A stretch of 9,414 bases of DNA, taken from the NCBI GenBank assembly GCA_021799555.1, contig JAJZAG010000135.1, positions 1-9,414 of the forward strand, in the 5' to 3' direction. Positions 6,745 to 9,414 of the stretch are shown here, in pieces. Below the pieces are notes generated by a model. It had not been told where the DNA came from, did not search any database, and saw nothing but the letters and a program-made list of their open reading frames with translations. Position 1 is the stretch's first letter. Each line of letters opens with the position of its first letter. The DNA is from Deltaproteobacteria bacterium (GTDB lineage Bacteria; Desulfobacterota; Binatia; Binatales; Binataceae). A program made the position numbers and the translations under genes.

Positions 6745-8778
6745 TCAGCGCCCGGGCGGCTTTGCGCGATGCGTCGAGATAGCGTCGGTCAGGCCGGAGA
6801 ATCTATCGATCCGCCGCGCAATCGCTTTCTTGAGCAAGTCTTCATCGCCAAGTATCACGCACGAATGCCGGCTGCGGCTAACTGCCGTATAAATCATCTC
6901 GCGCGAGAGCAACGGCAGATCATGTTCGGGCAAAATCAACCCGACGCAATCGAACTCCGAGCCCTGCGCCTTATGCACCGTCATCGCGTAGCAAAGATCG
7001 ATCGCGTCGGAGAGCATCTCGATTCTGAACGCTTCGAGCCGTGTGTCGCGCTCGAATACCGCGGCGAGCGACCGGCGGCCGCTGCGCTCGGCAAGGTTCA
7101 CCAGCACGCCCTGATCGCCGTTGAACAGCATGTGACCGTAATCGTTGCGCAGGACGATCACCGGTTCGCCCGCGATCATCTGGGCGCGTTGCGACAGCCC
7201 GGCGCGGAGCAGCGCCTCGCGATGCATCCGCGCGTTCACGGCGTCGGCGCCGAATCGCCCGATCCTTGTCAGGCAAAGGATTCGCGCGCGCGACACTCGC
7301 TGCAGCATCTCTTTCAGCGCGGTCGAGTCGTCCGGGCGGAACTTCCCGCCTTCGAGCGCATAGGTTCGCCCGGCAAGCGCGGCATACTCGTCGGATTCGA
7401 CTTGCTCGCGCGAAAAACGCGCCAGAAACGGCGGCAACGATTCCCACGCGCCGGCCAGAAACTCCACGCCCGAGAATGCTATTTCGCCGGCCACTTTGCG
7501 CCGCTCTACCGGGCTGTCATGCGCCGAGATTAGATCGGTGCGGCCCTCATTGATTCGCGCCGCGGCAAGGCCGATCGCGCCGCCACCTGCGTTATCGGAC
7601 TTTACGCGATAGTTCTCACTCAGGGTTATACACGCCCCAGCCATCGCCAAGGTTTCCCCCTTGCCCGCGGCCGGCAGCAAATCGCGCAACACGGCGCCCG
7701 CGGCTACCGACGGTATTTGATCCGCGTCACCGATTATCACGATACGCGCGCCCGGGCGCATCGCGCCGGCCAGCCGTTCCATGAGCGTCAGATCGAGCAT
7801 CGACGCTTCATCGACGATCACCACCTCCGCCTCGAGCGGATTTCCGCGATGATGCAAGAACGCCCGGCGCGTGCTCGAGTATCCGAGCAGGCGATGGATC
7901 GTCGATGACGCCGGCAGCGCTTTACGAAGCGCGAGGTCTTCCGCAGCGGGGCGCTCGATTGCCGCGATCATGTTCCGGATCGATTCGTTCATCCGATGCG
8001 CCGCCTTGCCGGTGGGCGCGGCTAGCGCTACCGAGGCGGAACTCACGCCGAGGCGCGCAAGCACGCGCAAAATCGCCGCGATGATCGAAGTTTTGCCCGT
8101 GCCCGGTCCGCCGGAAATTATCGCGAGCCCCGAACTGACGGCAATCTCGACTGCTCGAAGCTGTTCGCTCGAAAGCATCGCGGTAGCGCCGTCTTTTATC
8201 GCCGGACGCGCAGCCACGTCGGCGAGAGCGTTCGCGATCGCCTTGCGGTTCAGGGCGGCGGCGCCGCGATCTACAAGAGCGGCGAGACGTTCGGCGAGCC
8301 GCTGTTCCGCATGGTAAATCCGCTCGTGGTACAAATAGGGCTTCAGAAAAAGCAGCGGACGGCGAGCGTCGCGGTTACGCCCGATTACCGCCGGAGCGCC
8401 GTCGCTTTCGAGGATCGCCGCGATCTTCTCCGCGACTCGCGCGCGTGCGCCCGCTTCGATCGGCGCCGGCATCAACGCCTCCAGCTTCCGCTCGAGCGGC
8501 TCCTTCGCCGCGTCGCCACTCACGGGAAATCGCGTGCTGCCCTCGGCGAGGGCCGCCTGCGAGATGACGATCAGCACGACGAGGGCGAAGCGCGCTTCGT
8601 CATTAAGGTCGGGTTCGAGCGCGGCAATCTCGGCGGCCAGATGCACGGCACCCGCTTCGAGACCGAGATCCACGGCGGCCTGTTTGAGCCGCGCGATGCG
8701 GCTTGCGAATTGCGTTGCGGCACCGGAGCCGCGCTGCCACGCGGTATCGAGCGCGAGCATCGGGTAAACCGCTTTCAT
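6745..8778 (-). CDS. recD: RecD, alpha subunit of the RecBCD exonuclease/helicase
   Basis: This 677-residue protein is a superfamily 1B (5'-to-3') helicase matching RecD, the fast motor subunit of RecBCD that unwinds double-strand DNA ends for recombinational repair. An N-terminal domain (about 1-195) contacts the partner subunits in known complexes and is divergent as usual. Helicase motifs follow in order: a Q-motif-like SSEQLRAV (203-210), Walker A GGPGTGKTS (223-231), motif Ia APTGKAAHRM (254-263), Walker B VDEASMLDL (322-330), motif III GDADQIPSV (350-358), SENYR (387-391), NGDQGV (553-558), and the UvrD_C_2 block YAMTVHKAQGSEFD (597-610) with YTAVSRSR (630-637). All key residues are intact. 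The start is the ATG at 8778, overlapping the recB stop as ATGA, with GGAG eight bases upstream. The same frame is open further upstream to 9066, but that lies inside recB and lacks family similarity. It resembles RecD of RecBCD by its recB neighbour, not the stand-alone RecD2. Confidence 0.95.
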   Translation of the reverse strand: MKAVYPMLALDTAWQRGSGAATQFASRIARLKQAAVDLGLEAGAVHLAAEIAALEPDLNDEARFALVVLIVISQAALAEGSTRFPVSGDAAKEPLERKLEALMPAPIEAGARARVAEKIAAILESDGAPAVIGRNRDARRPLLFLKPYLYHERIYHAEQRLAERLAALVDRGAAALNRKAIANALADVAARPAIKDGATAMLSSEQLRAVEIAVSSGLAIISGGPGTGKTSIIAAILRVLARLGVSSASVALAAPTGKAAHRMNESIRNMIAAIERPAAEDLALRKALPASSTIHRLLGYSSTRRAFLHHRGNPLEAEVVIVDEASMLDLTLMERLAGAMRPGARIVIIGDADQIPSVAAGAVLRDLLPAAGKGETLAMAGACITLSENYRVKSDNAGGGAIGLAAARINEGRTDLISAHDSPVERRKVAGEIAFSGVEFLAGAWESLPPFLARFSREQVESDEYAALAGRTYALEGGKFRPDDSTALKEMLQRVSRARILCLTRIGRFGADAVNARMHREALLRAGLSQRAQMIAGEPVIVLRNDYGHMLFNGDQGVLVNLAERSGRRSLAAVFERDTRLEAFRIEMLSDAIDLCYAMTVHKAQGSEFDCVGLILPEHDLPLLSREMIYTAVSRSRHSCVILGDEDLLKKAIARRIDRFSGLTDAISTHRAKPPGR

Positions 8779-9414
8779 CCGTTGAGCTCCGCGATTGCAG
8801 TCATTAAGGCGCGTTCGCTGTTCACGTTCTCGGGCCATCGCGGACGATGGAAATACACGCCGCGTCTTCCGCCGCCGTCCGGCGCGATTCCGCGCAGGAA
8901 CAAGTAGAGCAGGCCGCCGAAGCGCGCTTCGTATTCGGCCTCGCTGCGAATTCCGAGCAGGCGCAGGACGCCGATCGTGTAGATCTTTGCCTGCAGGCTG
9001 AAGTAGTTGCGCGCGTATTCGGCGACCGCATCTGGCTCGTAGGACTCCAGCAAGTTGCTCTTCCAATCGGCGAAGTACACGCGATCTTCATGGCGAAAAA
9101 CAAAATCGACGAAACCAACGTAAACCCCCCGCTCGATTCGCCACTTCGCGCCGGCCTGTCCGGCGGCGTAATCGAGCAGGCTGTGGGCGGATTCGGGGAT
9201 TGGAAACGTGAACTCCATCTCGCGCGACGATTTGCAACCGGCCAACGCCGGTATCGTCGTGGCGCCAGCCGCTATCGGAGATTTGAGCGTGTTGAAGATT
9301 ATCTCGGGGCCGCGGACCATCCAGCGCTCCCGTTCGGGCACCTGATTGCGCTCGAGCGCGGCGTCAAAAATCTCGCGCACCTCCGCGCGCGCACTCCATG
9401 CCGCGAGATCCTTC
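8775..9414 (-). CDS. recB: RecB, C-terminal nuclease domain (partial, runs off the window)
   Basis: The frame is open to the right edge and covers the last 213 residues or so of RecB, the 3'-to-5' helicase and sole nuclease subunit of RecBCD. The visible part is the PD-(D/E)XK nuclease domain: REMEFTFPI, then GVYVGFVDFVF carrying the first catalytic Asp (codon 9107-9105), then the FADWKSN motif with Asp (9068-9066) and Lys (9062-9060), then the Q-x-x-x-Y motif LQAKIYT, and the RecB-typical ending FGGLLYLFLRG. E. coli RecB has DYK where this protein has DWK. No four-cysteine iron-sulfur cluster of the AddB/AddA-type nuclease ends is visible, and recD follows directly, so RecB is preferred over AddA. 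The Chi-regulated nuclease should be active from the residues seen. The helicase half lies outside the window. The stop overlaps the recD start by four bases, implying translational coupling. Confidence 0.92.
   Translation of the reverse strand, partial: KDLAAWSARAEVREIFDAALERNQVPERERWMVRGPEIIFNTLKSPIAAGATTIPALAGCKSSREMEFTFPIPESAHSLLDYAAGQAGAKWRIERGVYVGFVDFVFRHEDRVYFADWKSNLLESYEPDAVAEYARNYFSLQAKIYTIGVLRLLGIRSEAEYEARFGGLLYLFLRGIAPDGGGRRGVYFHRPRWPENVNSERALMTAIAELNG
8787..8790 (-). promoter_or_regulatory. Ribosome binding site for recD inside recB
   Basis: GGAG on the - strand lies eight bases before the recD ATG at 8778, within the last codons of recB. Together with the ATGA overlap it fixes the recD start and points to coupled translation, keeping the two subunits in step. 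Confidence 0.5.

Noticed and set aside
6727..6745. A small GC hairpin followed by six T on the + strand beside the recD stop, considered as a terminator
   Set aside because: The stem is only about four base pairs and the T-run is on the wrong strand for recD, where it reads as A. There is no gene on the + strand for it to terminate.
6691..7533. A + strand open frame of 280 codons opposite recD
   Set aside because: It mirrors recD codons, lacks any recognisable motif, and has no convincing ribosome site. The same applies to the + strand frame at 8311-8907.
8779..9066. An in-frame upstream extension of RecD by 96 residues
   Set aside because: It is Arg- and Ala-rich, lies wholly within the recB coding region in another frame, and the ATGA junction with a ribosome site gives a better start.

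Overview
The window is a GC-rich stretch of ordinary bacterial chromosome with dense coding and no mobile element, RNA gene, CRISPR array or phage gene that I can see. The gene set suggests a free-living, probably uncultivated or environmental bacterium with a complete-looking oxidative pentose phosphate branch: a RecBCD-type (not AddAB-type) recombinase, a short-type 6-phosphogluconate dehydrogenase beside glucose-6-phosphate dehydrogenase, a GPH-family transporter, an SDR oxidoreductase and an amidase. A soil proteobacterial, Desulfobacterota-like or Binatota-like origin would fit, but nothing here fixes the phylum.

Layout, left to right. (1) The last 19 codons of an SDR oxidoreductase are followed after 6 bases by an amidase-signature hydrolase, both on the + strand and probably one operon. 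(2) Two hairpins, the second followed by a T-run, end this unit and overlap the 3' end of a convergent small heat-shock protein gene on the - strand. (3) A divergent intergenic region of about 200 bases separates the heat-shock gene from a + strand MFS transporter that carries an unusual C-terminal extension with two extra predicted membrane segments. (4) Converging on the transporter, with 25 bases between, is a - strand pair: gnd (6-phosphogluconate dehydrogenase) followed by zwf (glucose-6-phosphate 1-dehydrogenase). (5) Upstream of gnd lies a 121-base region with a TATTAT/TATACT-like element and GC-rich palindromes. (6) Beyond it, also on the - strand, are recD and the 3' end of recB, overlapping by the four bases ATGA; recB runs off the right edge.

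How the genes work together. Zwf and Gnd catalyse the two dehydrogenase steps that turn glucose 6-phosphate into ribulose 5-phosphate. The lactonase that acts between them is not in the window. RecB and RecD are the two motor subunits of the RecBCD nuclease-helicase, and RecC would be expected to the right. The amidase, heat-shock protein and transporter show no clear functional link to the rest.

I did not find an undescribed system. The points most worth a second look are the extended transporter, the likely NAD preference of Gnd, and the control region in front of gnd.
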